Positions 1 through 11,843 of a stretch of 64,000 nucleotides of DNA are shown in pieces. Positions within the stretch are counted from its first letter, which is position 1. Each line of letters begins with the position of its first letter. A program made the position numbers and the translations under genes. The notes under the pieces were generated by a model. The model was given only the letters and a program-made list of their open reading frames with translations. It had not been told where the DNA came from and ran no database searches. This DNA comes from Balaenoptera acutorostrata (lineage: Eukaryota > Chordata > Mammalia > Artiodactyla > Balaenopteridae), in contig NW_026645880.1 of NCBI RefSeq assembly GCF_949987535.1, forward strand, positions 186,001-250,000, in the 5' to 3' direction.

Positions 1-180
1 TTTGTCATCACAATGTTCCATGACCGTGTCATCAAAATGCTCCATAATTCTTGTCATCACAATGTTCCATGACCGTGTCATCAGAATGCTCCATAATTCT
101 TGTCATCACAAAGTTCCATGACCGTGTCATCACAATGCTCCATAATTCTTGTCATCACAATGTTCCATGACCGTGTCATC
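1..180 (+). repeat. Partial body of a block that begins left of the window
   Basis: The window opens inside a body, with 49 bp dimers ending TAATT and TGACC. Its header must lie to the left. Several monomers carry CATCAAAATG or CATCAGAATG in place of CATCACAATG. Confidence 0.85.
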
Positions 181-863
181 ACAATGCTAAATGACCCAGG
201 TCATCACAGTTCTCCATGACCTTTGTCATCACAATGCTCTATATAGTTTTTCATGACAATTCTAAATGACCACTTTAATCACTTTGCTTGCTGACCATTT
301 TCATCACATTTCTCTATTGTCATTACAATTCCCCATGACCCCTTTCTTCACAATGTTCCATGATGCCTGTCATCACAATGCTCAATGGCTTTTGTTATCA
401 CAATGCTCCAGGACCAGTTTCATCACAATACTCCATCCCCCTTGTCATCACGGTGCACAATGAAACCTCTCATTACAATGCTCCGTGACACTTGTCATCA
501 CAATGCTCCATGGCCCTTGTCATCACAATGCTCCAGAATTCTTGTCATCACCATGTTCCATGACCATGTCATCACAATTCTCCATGGCCCTTCGCATCAC
601 AATGCTCCAGAACTCATGTCATCACAATGTTCCATGACCGTGTCATCACAATGCTCCATGGCCCTTTTCATCACAATGCTCCAGATTGCTTGTCATCACA
701 ACGTTCCATGACCGTGTCATCACAATGCACCATGGCCTTTGTCATCACCATGCTCCAGAATTCTTGTCATCAAAATGTTCCATGACCGTGTCATCACAAT
801 GCTCCATGGCCCTTGTCATCACAACGCTCCATAATTCTTGTCATCACAATGTTCCATGACCGT
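181..863 (+). repeat. Block 1: header 181-491 plus body
   Basis: The header opens with the private variant CTAAATGACCCAGG and has AATCACTTTG where most headers have AATCAATTTG. It ends with the common AAACCTCTCATT and CTCCGTGACAC. The body carries a CACCATGTTCC/ACCATGTC variant trimer, then a CAGATTGC trimer with CAACGTTCC where later copies read CAAAGTTCC. Confidence 0.85.
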
Positions 864-1557
864 GTCATCACAATGCTCTATATAGTTTTTCATGACAATT
901 CTAAATGACCACTTTAATCACTTTGCTTGCTGACCATTTTCATCACATTTCTCTATTGTCATTACAATTTCCCATGACCCCCTTCTTCACAATGCTCCAT
1001 GATGCCTATCATCACAATGCTCAATGGCTTTTGTTATCACAATGCTCCAGGACCAGTTTCATCACAATACTCCATCCCCCTTCTCATCACGGTGCATAAT
1101 GAAAAGTTTCATTACAATGCTCCATGACAAATGTCATCACAATGCTCTAGAATTCTTGTCATCACAATGTTCCATGACCATGTCATCACAATTCTCCATG
1201 GCCCTTGTCATCATATTGCTCCAGATTTCTTATCATCACAATGCTCCATGACACTTGTCATCACAATGCTCCATGGCCTTTGTCATCACAATGCTCCAGA
1301 ATTCTTGTCATCACAATGTTCCATGACCGTGTCGTCACAATGCTCCATGGCCCTTGTCATCACAATGCTCCAGAATTCTTATCATCACAATGTTCCATGA
1401 CCGTGTCATCACAATGCTCCATAATTCTTGTCATCACAATGTTCCATGACCGTGTCATCACAATGCTCCATAATTCTTGTCATCACAATGTTCCATGACC
1501 GTGTCACCACAATGCTCCACAATTCTTGTCATCACAATGTTCCATGACCGTGTCATC
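864..1557 (+). repeat. Block 2: 5'-truncated K-type header plus body
   Basis: The body runs from GTGTCATCACAATG straight into CTCTATATAG, so the first two header monomers (about 49 bp) are missing. K-type marks are TTTCCCATGACCCCC, CTATCATC, CCCTTCTCATC and GAAAAGTTTC. The body includes CATCATATTGC. The same truncation occurs in block 7, 5,164 bp downstream, which indicates common descent. Confidence 0.86.
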
Positions 1558-2960
1558 ACAATGCTACATGACACTGGTCATCACAGTTCTCCATGACCTT
1601 TGCCATCACAATGCTCTATATAGTTTTTCATGACAATTCTAAATGACCACTTTAATCAATTTGCTTGCTGACCATTTTCATAACATTTCTCTATTGTCAT
1701 TACAATTCCCCATGACCCCTTTCTTCACAATGCGCCATGATGCCTGTCATCACAATGCTCAATGGCTTTTGTTATCACAATGCTCCAGGACCAGATTCAT
1801 CACAATACTCCATCCCCCTTGTCATCACGGTGCACAATGAAACCTCTCATTACAATGCTCCGTGACACTTGTCATCACAATTCTCCATGGCCTTTGTCAT
1901 CACAATGCTCCAGAATTCTTGTCATCACCATGTTCCATGACCATGTCATCACAATTCTCCATGGCCCTTCACATCACAATGCTCCAGAATTCTTGTTATC
2001 ACAATGTTCCATGACCGTGTCATCACAATGCTCCATGGCCCTTTTCATCACAATGCTCTAGATTGCTTGTCATCACAATGTTCCATGACCGTGTCTTCAC
2101 AATGCACCATGGCCCTTGTCATCACAATGCTCCATAATTCTTGTCATCACAATGTTCCATGACCGTGTCATTAAAATGCTCCAGAATTCTTGTCATCACA
2201 ATGTTCCATGACCATGTCATCACAATGCTCCATGGCCCTTGTCATCACAATTCTCCAGAATTCTTGTCATCACAATGTTCTATGACCGTGTCATCACAAT
2301 GCTCCATGGCCTTTGTCATCACAAAGCTCCAGAATTCTTTTCATCACATTGTTCCATAACCGTGTCATCACAATGCTCCATAATTCTTGTCATCACAATG
2401 CTCCATGGCCCTTGTCATCACAATGCTCCAGAATTCTTGTCATCACAATGTTCCATGACCGTGTCATCACAATGCTCCAGAATTCTTTTCATCACAATGT
2501 TCCATGACCGTGTCATCACAATGCTCCATAATTCTTGTCATCACAATGTTCCATGACCGTGTCACCACAATGCTCCATGGCCCTTCTCATCACAATGCTC
2601 CAGAATTCTTGTCATCACAATGTTCCATGACCGTGTCATCACAATGCTCCATGGCCCTTTTCATCACAATGCTCCAGATTGCTTGTCATCACAAAGTTCC
2701 ATGACCGTGTCATCACAATGCCCCATGGGCTTTGTCATCACCATGCTCCAGAATTCTTGTCATCACAATGTTCCATGACCGTGTCATCACAATGCTCCAT
2801 GGCCCTTGTCATCACAATGCTCCAGAATTCTTGTCATCACAATGTTCCATGACCGTGTCATCACAATGCTCCATAATTCTTGTCATCACAATGTTCCATG
2901 ACCGTGTCACCACAATGCTCCACAATTCTTGTCATCACAATGTTCCATGACCGTGTCATC
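1558..2960 (+). repeat. Block 3: header plus long mixed body
   Basis: The header has private changes CATAACATTTC, GCGCCATG and CCAGATTC. The 1.1 kb body mixes trimers, TAATT dimers, and CAGATTGC/CAAAGTTCC trimers. It corresponds to block 8, with a length difference of about one monomer (1,403 versus 1,427 bp between headers). Confidence 0.84.
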
Positions 2961-3402
2961 ACAATGCTACATGACACTGGTCATCACAGTTCTCCATGAC
3001 CTTTGCCATCACAATGCTCTATATAGTTTTTCATGACAATTCTAAATGACCACTTTCATCAATTTGCTTGCTGACCATTTTCATCACATTTCTCTATTGT
3101 CATTACAATTCCCCATGACTCCTTTCTTCACAATGCTCCATGATGCCTGTCATCACAATGCTCAATGGCTTTTGTTATCACAATGCTCCAGGACCAGTTT
3201 CATCACAATACTCCATCCCCCTTGTCATCACGGTGCACAATGAAACCTCTCATTAAAATGCTCCCTGACACTTGTCATCACAATGCTCCATGGCCCTTGT
3301 CATCACAATGCTCCAGAATTCTTGTCATCACAATGTTCCATGACCGTGTCATCACAATGCTCCAGAATTCTTGTCATCACAATGTTCCATGACCGTGTCA
3401 TC
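2961..3402 (+). repeat. Block 4: shortest block, header with about 130 bp of body
   Basis: This is the smallest header spacing in the window (442 bp). The header reads TTTCATCAATTTG, CATGACTCC and CATTAAAATGCTCCCTGAC. CATGACTCC is shared only with blocks 9 and 10, which links these three left-side headers. Confidence 0.85.
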
Positions 3403-4508
3403 ACAATGCTACATGACCCTGGTCATCACAGTTCTCCATGACCTTTGTCATCACAATGCTCTATATAGTTTTTCATGACAATTCTAAATGACCACTTTAA
3501 TCAATTTGCTTGCTGACCATTTTCATCACATTTCTCTATTGTAATTACAATTCCCCATGACCCCTTTCTTCACAATGCTCCATGAGGCCTGTCATCACAA
3601 TGCTCAATGGCTTTTGTTATCACAATGCTCCAGGACCAGTTTCATCACAATACTCCATCCCCCTTCTCATCACGGTGCACAATGAAAAGTTTCATTACAA
3701 TGCTCCATGACACATGTCATCACAATGTTCCATGACGGTGTCATCACAATGCTCCATAATTCTTGTCATCACAATGTTCCATGACGGTGTCATCAAAATG
3801 CTCCAGAATTCTTGTCATCCCAATGTTCCATGACCAGGTCATCACAATGCTCCATGGCCCTTGTCATCACAATGCTCCAGAATTCTTGTCATCACAATGT
3901 TCCATGACCGTGTCATCAAAATGCTCCATGGCCCTTGTCATCACAATGCTCCAGAATTCTTGTCATCACAATGTTCCATGACCGTGTCATCACAATGCTC
4001 CATAATTCTTGTCATCACAATGTTCCATGACCGTGTCATCACAATGCTCCATGGCCCTTGTCATCACAATGCTCCAGAATTCTTGTCATCACAATGTTCC
4101 ATGACCGTGTCATCACAATGCTCCATAATTCTTGTCATCACAATGTTCCATGACCGTGTCATCACAATGCTCCATGGCCCTTGTCATCACAATGCTCCAG
4201 AATTCTTGTCATCACAAAGATCCATGACCGTTTCATCACAATGCACCATGGCCCTTGTCATCACAATGCTGCAAACTTCTTGTCATCACAAAGTTCCATG
4301 ACCGTGTCATCACAATTCTCCATGGCCCTTGTCATCACAATGCTCCAGAATTCTTTTCATCACAATGTTCCATGACCGTGTCATCACAAAGCTCCTTGGC
4401 CCTTGTCATCACAATGCTCCAGATTTCTTGTCATCACAATGTTCCATGACCGTGTCATCACAATGCTCCATAATTCTTGTCATCACAATGTTCCATGACC
4501 GTGTCATC
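3403..4508 (+). repeat. Block 5: K-type header and body with 123 bp modules
   Basis: K-type header marks are CCCTTCTC and GAAAAGTTTC, together with GAGGCCTG. The private change TGTAATTAC gives a stop triplet in the frame that stays open in nearly all other headers. The body carries the triple 123 bp module, then CAAAGATCC and CAAACTTC variants. Confidence 0.85.
3861..4229 (+). repeat. Three tandem 123 bp modules (74 bp trimer + 49 bp dimer)
   Basis: One trimer alternates with one 49 bp dimer whose second monomer ends TAATT, giving a 123 bp module repeated about three times. 123 is a multiple of three, so one frame stays open at 41 codons per module, unlike plain trimer runs. The same triple module recurs in full or part near 5041, 29941, 31909, 34615 and 36583. 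The open frame looks like a by-product of module length, and I do not call it a gene. Confidence 0.85.
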
Positions 4509-6027
4509 ACAATGCTACATGACCCTGGTCATCACAGTTCTCCATGACCTTTGTCATCACAATGCTCTATATAGTTTTTCATGACAATTCTAAATGACCA
4601 CTTTAATCACTTTGCTTGCTGACCATTTTCATCACATTTCTCTATTGTCATTACAATTCCCCATGACCCCTTTCTTCACAATGCTCCATGAGGCCTGTCA
4701 TCACAATGAACAATGGCTTTTGTTATCACAATGCTCCAGGACCAGTTTCATCACAATACTCCATCCCCCTTCTCATCACGGTGCACAATGAAAAGTTTCA
4801 TTACAATGCTCCATGACACATGTCATCACAATGCTCCAGAATTCTTGTCATCACAATGTTCCGTGACCGTGTCATCACAATGCTCCATAATTCTTGTCAT
4901 CACAATGTTCCATGACCGTGTCATCACAATGCTCCATAATTCTTGTCATCACAATGTTCCATGACGGTGTCATCAAAATGCTCCACAATTCTTGTCATCC
5001 CAATGTTCCATGACCAGGTCATCACAATGCTCCATGGCCCTTGTCATCACAATGCTCCAGAATTCTTGTCATCACAATGTTCCATGACCGTGTCATCACA
5101 ATGCTCCATGGCCCTTGTCATCACAATGCTCCAGAATTCTTGTCATCACAATGTTCCATGACCATGTCATCACAATGCTCCATAATTCTTGTCATCACAA
5201 TGTTCCATGACCGTGTCATCACAATGCTCCATGGCCCTTGTCATCACAATGCTCCAGAATTCTTGTCATCACAATGTTCCATGACCGTGTCATCACAATG
5301 CTCCATAATTCTTGTCATCACAATGTTCCATGACCGTGTCATCACAATGCTCCATGGCCCTTGTCATCACAATGCTCCAGAATTCTTGTCATCACAAAGA
5401 TCCATGACCGTGACATCACAATGCACCATGGCCCTTGTCATCACAATGCTCCAAACTTCTTGTCATCACAAAGTTCCATGACCGTGTCATCACAATTCTC
5501 CATGGCCCTTGTCATCACAATGCTCCAGAATTCTTTTCATCACAATGTTCCATGACCGTGTCATCACAAAGCTCCTTGGCCCTTGTCATCACAATGCTCC
5601 AGATTTCTTGTCATCACAATGTTCCATGACCGTGTCATCACAATGCTCCATAATTCTTGTCATCAAAATGTTCCATGACCGTGTCATCACAATGCTCCAG
5701 AATTCTTGTCATCACAATGTTTCATGACCGTGTCATCACAATGCTCCAGAATTCTTTCCATCACTATGCTCCAGAATTCTTGTCATCACAATGTTCCATG
5801 ACCGTGGCATCACAATGCTCCATGGCCCTGGTCATCACAATGCTCCAGATTGCTTGTCATCACAAAGTTCCATGACCGTGTCATCACAATGCACCATGGC
5901 CCTTGTCATCAAAATGCTCCAGAATTCTTGTCATCACAGTGTTCCATGACCGTGTCATCACAATGCGCCATGGCCCTTGTCATCACAATGCTCCATAATT
6001 CTTGTCATCACAATGTTCCATGACCGT
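4509..6027 (+). repeat. Block 6: K-type header, body related to block 5
   Basis: The header shares GAGGCCTG and GAAAAGTTTC with block 5 and adds CAATGAACAATGG. The body from about 4943 to 5629 copies block 5 at +1,180 bp. It is followed by extra CAGATTGC/CAAAGTTCC and GCGCCATGG variants up to the truncated header of block 7. Confidence 0.84.
5041..5409 (+). repeat. Second copy of the triple 123 bp module
   Basis: This copies the modules near 3861 at an offset of 1,180 bp, with scattered single-base differences such as TGACCATGTC for TGACCGTGTC near 5163. The surrounding body, about 3763-4449 and 4943-5629, is shared at the same offset, so the module was duplicated together with its block. 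Confidence 0.83.
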
Positions 6028-6647
6028 GTCATCACAATGCTCTATATAGTTTTTCATGACAATTCTAAATGACCACTTTAATCACTTTGCTTGCTGACCA
6101 TTTTCATCACATTTCTCTATTGTCATTACAATTTCCCATGACCCCCTTCTTCACAATGCTCCATGATGCCTATCATCACAATGCTCAATGGCTTTTGTTA
6201 TCACAATGCTCCAGGACCAGTTTCATCACAATACTCCATCCCCCTTCTCATCACGGTGCATAATGAAAAGTTTCATTACAATGCTCCATGACAAATGTCA
6301 TCACAATGCTCTAGAATTCTTGTCATCACAATGTTCCATGACCATGTCTTCACAATTCTCCATGGCCCTTGTCATCATATTGCTCCAGAATTCTTATCAT
6401 CACAATGCTCCATGACACTTGTCATCATAATGCTCCATGGCCCTTGTCATCACAATGCTCCAGAATTTTTGTCATCACAATGTTCCATGACCGTGTCATC
6501 ACAATGCTCTATAATTCTTGTCATCACAATGTTCCATGACCGTGTCATCACAATGCTCCATAATTCTTGTCATCACAATGTTCCATGACCGTGTCACCAC
6601 AATGCTCCACAATTCTTGTCATCACAATGTTCCATGACCGTGTCATC
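6028..6647 (+). repeat. Block 7: 5'-truncated K-type header plus body
   Basis: The same missing 49 bp header start and the same K-type marks as block 2 appear at +5,164 bp. The block is 74 bp (one trimer) shorter than block 2. Small differences include ATGTCTTCAC and CAGAATTTTTG. Confidence 0.86.
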
Positions 6648-8074
6648 ACAATGCTACATGACACTGGTCATCACAGTTCTCCATGACCTTTGCCATCACA
6701 ATGCTCTATATAGTTTTTCATGACAATTCTAATTGACCACTTTAATCAATTTGCTTGCTGACCATTTTCATCACATTTCTCTATTGTCATTACAATTCCC
6801 CATGACCCCTTTCTTCACAATGCTCCATGATGCCTGTCATCACAATGCTCAACGGCTTTTGTTATCACAATGCTCCAGGACCAGTTTCATCACAATACTC
6901 CATCCCCCTTGTCATCACGGTGCACAATGAAACCTCTCATTACAATGCTCCGTGACACTTGTCATCACAATGCTCCATGGCCCTTGTCATCACAATGCTC
7001 CAGAATTCTTGTCATCACAATGTTCCATGACCGTGTCATCACAATGCTCCAGAATTCTTGTCATCATCATGTTCCATGACCATGTCATCACAATTCTCCA
7101 TGGCCCTTCTCATCACAATGCTCCAGAATTCTTGTCATCACAATGTTCCATGACCGTGTCATCACAATGCTCCATGGCCCTTTTCATCACAATGCTCCAG
7201 ATTGCTTGTCATCACAATGTTCCATGACCGTGTCATCACAATGCACCATGGCCCTTGTCATCACAATGCTCCATAATTCTTGTCATCACAATGTTCCATG
7301 ACCGTGTCATTAAAATGCTCCAGAATTCTTGTCATCACAATGTTCCATGACCATGTCATCACAATGCTCCATGGCCCTTGTCATCACAATTTTCCAGAAT
7401 TCTTGTCATCACAATGTTCCATGACCGTGTCATCACAATGCTCCATAATTCTTGTCATCACAATGTTCCATGACCGTGTCATCACAATGCTCAACAATTC
7501 TTGTCATCACAATGTTCCATGACCGTGTCATCACAATGCTCCATGGCCCTTGTCATCACAATGCTCCAGAATTCTTGTCATTACAATGTTCCATGACCGT
7601 GTCATCACAATGCTCCATGGCCCTTTTCATCACAATGCTCCAGAATTCTTGTCATCACAATGTTCCATGACCGTGTCATCAAAATTCTCCATAATTCTTG
7701 TCATCACAATGTTCCATGACCGTGTCACCACAATGCTCCATGGCCCTTCTCATCACAATGCTCCAGAATTCTTGTCATCACAATGTTGCATGACCGTGTC
7801 ATCACAATGCTCCATGGCCCTTGTCATCACAATTCTCCAGAATTCTTGTCATCACAATGTTCCATGACCGTGTCATCACAATGCTCCATGGCCCTTTTCA
7901 TCACAATGCTCCAGATTGCTTGTCATCACAAAGTTCCATGACCGTGTCATCACAATGCCCCATAGGCTTTGTCATCACCATGCTCCAGAATTCTTGTCAT
8001 CACAATGTTCCATGACCGTGTCATCACAATGCTCCATAATTCTTGTCATCACAATGTTCCATGACCGTGTGATC
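6648..8074 (+). repeat. Block 8: header plus body, partner of block 3
   Basis: The conserved ATG of the header is TTG here (CTAATTGACC), and CAATGGC reads CAACGGC. The body resembles block 3 but has private changes such as TTTTCCAGAATT near 7390 and GCTCAACAATT near 7488. Confidence 0.84.
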
Positions 8075-9823
8075 ACAATGCTACATGACACTGGTCATCA
8101 CAGTTCTCCCTGACCTTTGCCATCACAATGCTCTATATAGTTTTTCATGACAATTCTAAATGACCACTTTAATCAATTTGCTTGCTGACCATTTTCATCA
8201 CATTTCTCTATTGTCATTACAATTCCCCATGACTCCTTTCTTCACAATGCTCCATGATGCCTGTCATCACAATGCTCAATGGCTTTTGTTATCACAATGC
8301 TCCAGGACCAGTTTCATCACAATACTCCATCCCCCTTGTCATCACGGTGCACAATGAAACCTCTCATTACAATGCTCCGTGACACTTGTCATCACAATGC
8401 TCCATGGCCCTTGTCATCATATTGCTCCAGAATTCTTATCATCACAATGCTCCATGACACTTGTCATCACAATGCTCCATGGCCTTTGTCATCACAATGC
8501 TCCAGAATTCTTGTCATCACAATGTTCCTTGACCGTGTCATCACAATGCTCCATGGTCCTTGTCAACACAATGCTCGAGAATTCTTGTCATTACAATGTT
8601 CCATGACCATGTTATCACAATGCTCCATGGTCCTTGTCATCACAATGCTCCAGAATTCTTGTCATCACAATGTTCGATGACCATGTCATCACAATGCTCC
8701 ATGGCCCTTGTCATCACAATGCTCCATAATTCTTGTCATCACAATGTTCCATGACCGTGTCATCACAATGCTCCATGGCCCTTGTCATCACAATGCTCCA
8801 CAATTCTTCTCATCACAAAGTTCCATGACCGTGTCATCACAATGCACCATGGCCCTTGTCATCACAATGATCCATAATTCTTGTCATCACAATGTTCCAT
8901 GACCGTGTCATCACAATGCACCATGGCCCTTGTCATCACAATGCTCCATAATTCTTGTCATCACAATGTTCCATGACCGTGTCATCAAAATGCTCCAGAA
9001 TTCTTGTCATCACAATGTTCCATGACCAGGTCATCACAATGCTCCATGGCCCTTGTCATCACAATTCTCCAGAATTCTTGTCATCACAATGTTCCATGAC
9101 CGTGTCATCACAATGCTCCATGGCCATTGTCATCACAATTCTCCAGAATTCTTGTCATCACAATGTTCCATGACCGTGTCATCACAATGCTCCATGGCCC
9201 TTGTCATCAAAATGCTCCAGAATTCTTGTCATCACAATGTTGCATGACCGTGTCATCACAATGCTCCATAATTCTTGTCATCACAATGTTCCATGACCGT
9301 GTCATCACAATGCTCCATAATTCTTGTCATCACAATGTTCCATGACCGTGTCACTGCAATGCTCCATGGCCCTTCTCATCACAATGCTCCAGAATTCTTG
9401 TCATCACAATGTTCCATGACCGTGTCATCACAATGCTCCATGGCCCTTGTCATCACAATTCTCCAGAATTCTTCTCATCACAATGTTCCATGACCGTGTC
9501 ATCACAATGTTCCATGGCCCTTTTCATCACAATGCTCCAGATTGCTTGTCATCACAAAGTTCCATGACCGTGTCATCACAATGCCCCATGGGCTTTGTCA
9601 TCACCATGCTCCAGAATTCTTGTCATCACAATGTTCCATGACCGTGTCATCACAATGCTCCATGGCCCTTGTCATCACAATGCTCCAGAATTCTTGTCAT
9701 CACAATGTTCCATGACCGTGTCATCACAATGCTCCATAATTCTTGTCATCACAATGTTCCATGACCGTGTCACCACAATGCTCCACAATTCTTGTCATCA
9801 CAATGTTCCATGACCGTGTCATC
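8075..9823 (+). repeat. Block 9: CATGACTCC header plus 1.4 kb body
   Basis: Its body from about 8409 to 9140 is repeated in block 11 at +2,660 bp. Shared rare variants are CATCATATTGC, GTTCCTTGACC, TGTCAACAC with GCTCGAGAATT, and GTTCGATGACC. The rest is trimers with CAATTCTCC variants and CCCCATGGG near 9590. Confidence 0.85.
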
Positions 9824-10685
9824 ACAATGCTACATGACACTGGTCATCACAGTTCTCCATGACCTTTGCCATCACAATGCTCTATATAGTTTTTCATGAC
9901 AATTCTAAATGACCACTTTAATCAATTTGCTTGCTGACCATTTTCATCACATTTCTCTATTGTCATTACAATTCCCCATGACTCCTTTCTTCACAATGCT
10001 CCAAGATGCCTGTCATCACAATGCTCAATGGATTTTGTTATCACAATGCTCCAGGACCAGTTTCATCACAATACTCCATCCCCCTTGTCATCACGGTGCA
10101 CAATGAAACCTCTCATTACAATGCTCCGTGACACTTGTCATCACAATGCTCCATGGCCCTTGTCATCACAATGCTCCAGAATTCTTGTCATCACCATGTT
10201 CCATGACCATGTCATCACAATTCTCCATGGCCCTTCGCATCACAATGCTCCAGAATTCTTGTCATCACAATGTTCCATGACCGTGTCATCACAATGCTCC
10301 ATGGCCCTTTTCATCACAATGCTCCAGATTGCTTGTCATCACAAAGTTCCATGACCGTGTCATCACAATGCACCATGGCCTTTGTCATCACCATGCTCCA
10401 GAATTCTTGTCATCACAATGTTCCATGACCGTGTCATCACAATGCTCCAGAATTCTTGTCATCATCATGTTCCATGACCATGTCATCACAATTCTCCATG
10501 GCCCTTGTCCTCATATTGCTCCAGAATTCTTATCATCACAATGCTCCATGACACTTGTCATCACAATGCTCCATGGCCTTTGTCATCACATTGCTCCAGA
10601 ATTCTTGTCATCACAATGTTCCATGACAGTGTCATCACAATGCTCCATAATTCTTGTCATCACAATGTTCCATGACCGTGTCATC
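9824..10685 (+). repeat. Block 10: CATGACTCC header plus short body
   Basis: The header has private CCAAGATGCC and CAATGGATTTTG. The body holds the CACCATGTTCC/ACCATGTC/CTTCGCATC set, then a CAGATTGC/CAAAGTTCC/GCACCATGG trimer and CATATTGC variants. Confidence 0.84.
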
Positions 10686-11843
10686 ACAATGCTACATGAC
10701 CCTGGTCATCACAATTCTCCATGTCCTTTGTCATCACAATGTTCTATATAGTTTTTCATGACAATTCTAAATGACCACTTTAATCACTTTGCTTGCTGAC
10801 CATTTTCATCACATTTCTCTATTGTCATTACAATTTCCCATGACCCCCTTCTTCACAATGCTCCATGATGCCTATCATCACAATGCTCAATGGCTTTTGT
10901 TATCACAATGCTCCAGGACCAGTTTCATCACAATACTCCATCCCCCTTCTCATCACGGTGCACAATGAAAAGTTTCATTACACTGCTCCATGACAAATGT
11001 CATTACAATGCTCTACAATTCTTGTCATCACAATGTTCCATGACCATGTCATCACAATTCTCCATGGCCCTTGTCATCATATTGCTCCAGAATTCTTATC
11101 ATCAAAATGCTCCATGACACTTGTCATCACAATGCTCCATGGCCTTTGTCATCACAATGCTCCAGAATTCTTGTCATCACAATGTTCCTTGACCGTGTCA
11201 TCACAATGCTCCATGGTCCTTGTCAACACAATGCTCGAGAATTCTTGTCATTACAATGTTCCATGACCATGTCATCACAATGCTCCATGGTCCTTGTCAT
11301 CACAATGCTCCAGATTTCTTGTCATCACAATGTTCGATGACCATGTCATCACAATGCTCCATGGCCCTTGTCATCACAATGCTCCATAATTCTTGTCATC
11401 ACAATGTTCCATGACTGTGTCATCACAATGCTCCATGGCCCTTGTCATCACAATGCTCCATAATTCTTGTCATCACAAAGTTCCATGACCGTGTCATCAC
11501 AATACACCATGGCCCTTGTCATCACAATGATTCATAATTCTTGTCATCACAATGTTCCATGACCGTGTCATCACAATGCACCATGGCCCTTGTCATCACA
11601 ATGCTCCATAATTCTTGTCATCACAATGTTCCATGACCGTGTCATCAAAATGCTCCAGAATTCTTGTCATCACAATGTTCCATGACCAGGTCATCACAAT
11701 GCTCCATGGCCCTTGTCATCACAATTCTCCAGAATTCTTGTCATCACAATGTTCCATGACCGTGTCATCACAATGCTCCATGGCCCTTGTCATCACAATG
11801 CTCCAGAATTCTTGTCATCACAATGTTCCATGACCGTGTCATC
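10686..11843 (+). repeat. Block 11: last K-type header, body shared with block 9
   Basis: The header has GTTCTATATAG in place of GCTCTATATAG and the K-type GAAAAGTTTC. Unlike blocks 2 and 7 it keeps the first two header monomers. Its body repeats block 9 at +2,660 bp. No K-type header occurs to the right of this one. Confidence 0.85.

Noticed and set aside
239..246. TATA box of a protein-coding gene
   Set aside because: CTATATAG is followed only by satellite sequence with no gene downstream. It is kept only as a finding about possible satellite transcription.
266..463. A 65-codon ATG-started frame in the header, open in most of the 55 copies
   Set aside because: Conservation is of the DNA block, not specifically the frame. 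Differences between copies often change residues (CATGACC/CATAACC, GATGCC/GAGGCC), block 5 has a stop (TGTAATTAC), block 8 has lost the ATG, and block 12 is truncated.
181..491. Header as an inserted transposable element
   Set aside because: No terminal inverted repeats, target-site duplications, poly-A tail or coding domain. It decomposes into the same 24-25 bp monomer family and keeps the register with its flanks.
6028..6647. An inverted segment marking a rearrangement
   Set aside because: Cores read TGTCATCACAATG on the plus strand throughout. I saw no CATTGTGATGACA on the plus strand here or elsewhere, so no inversion is present.
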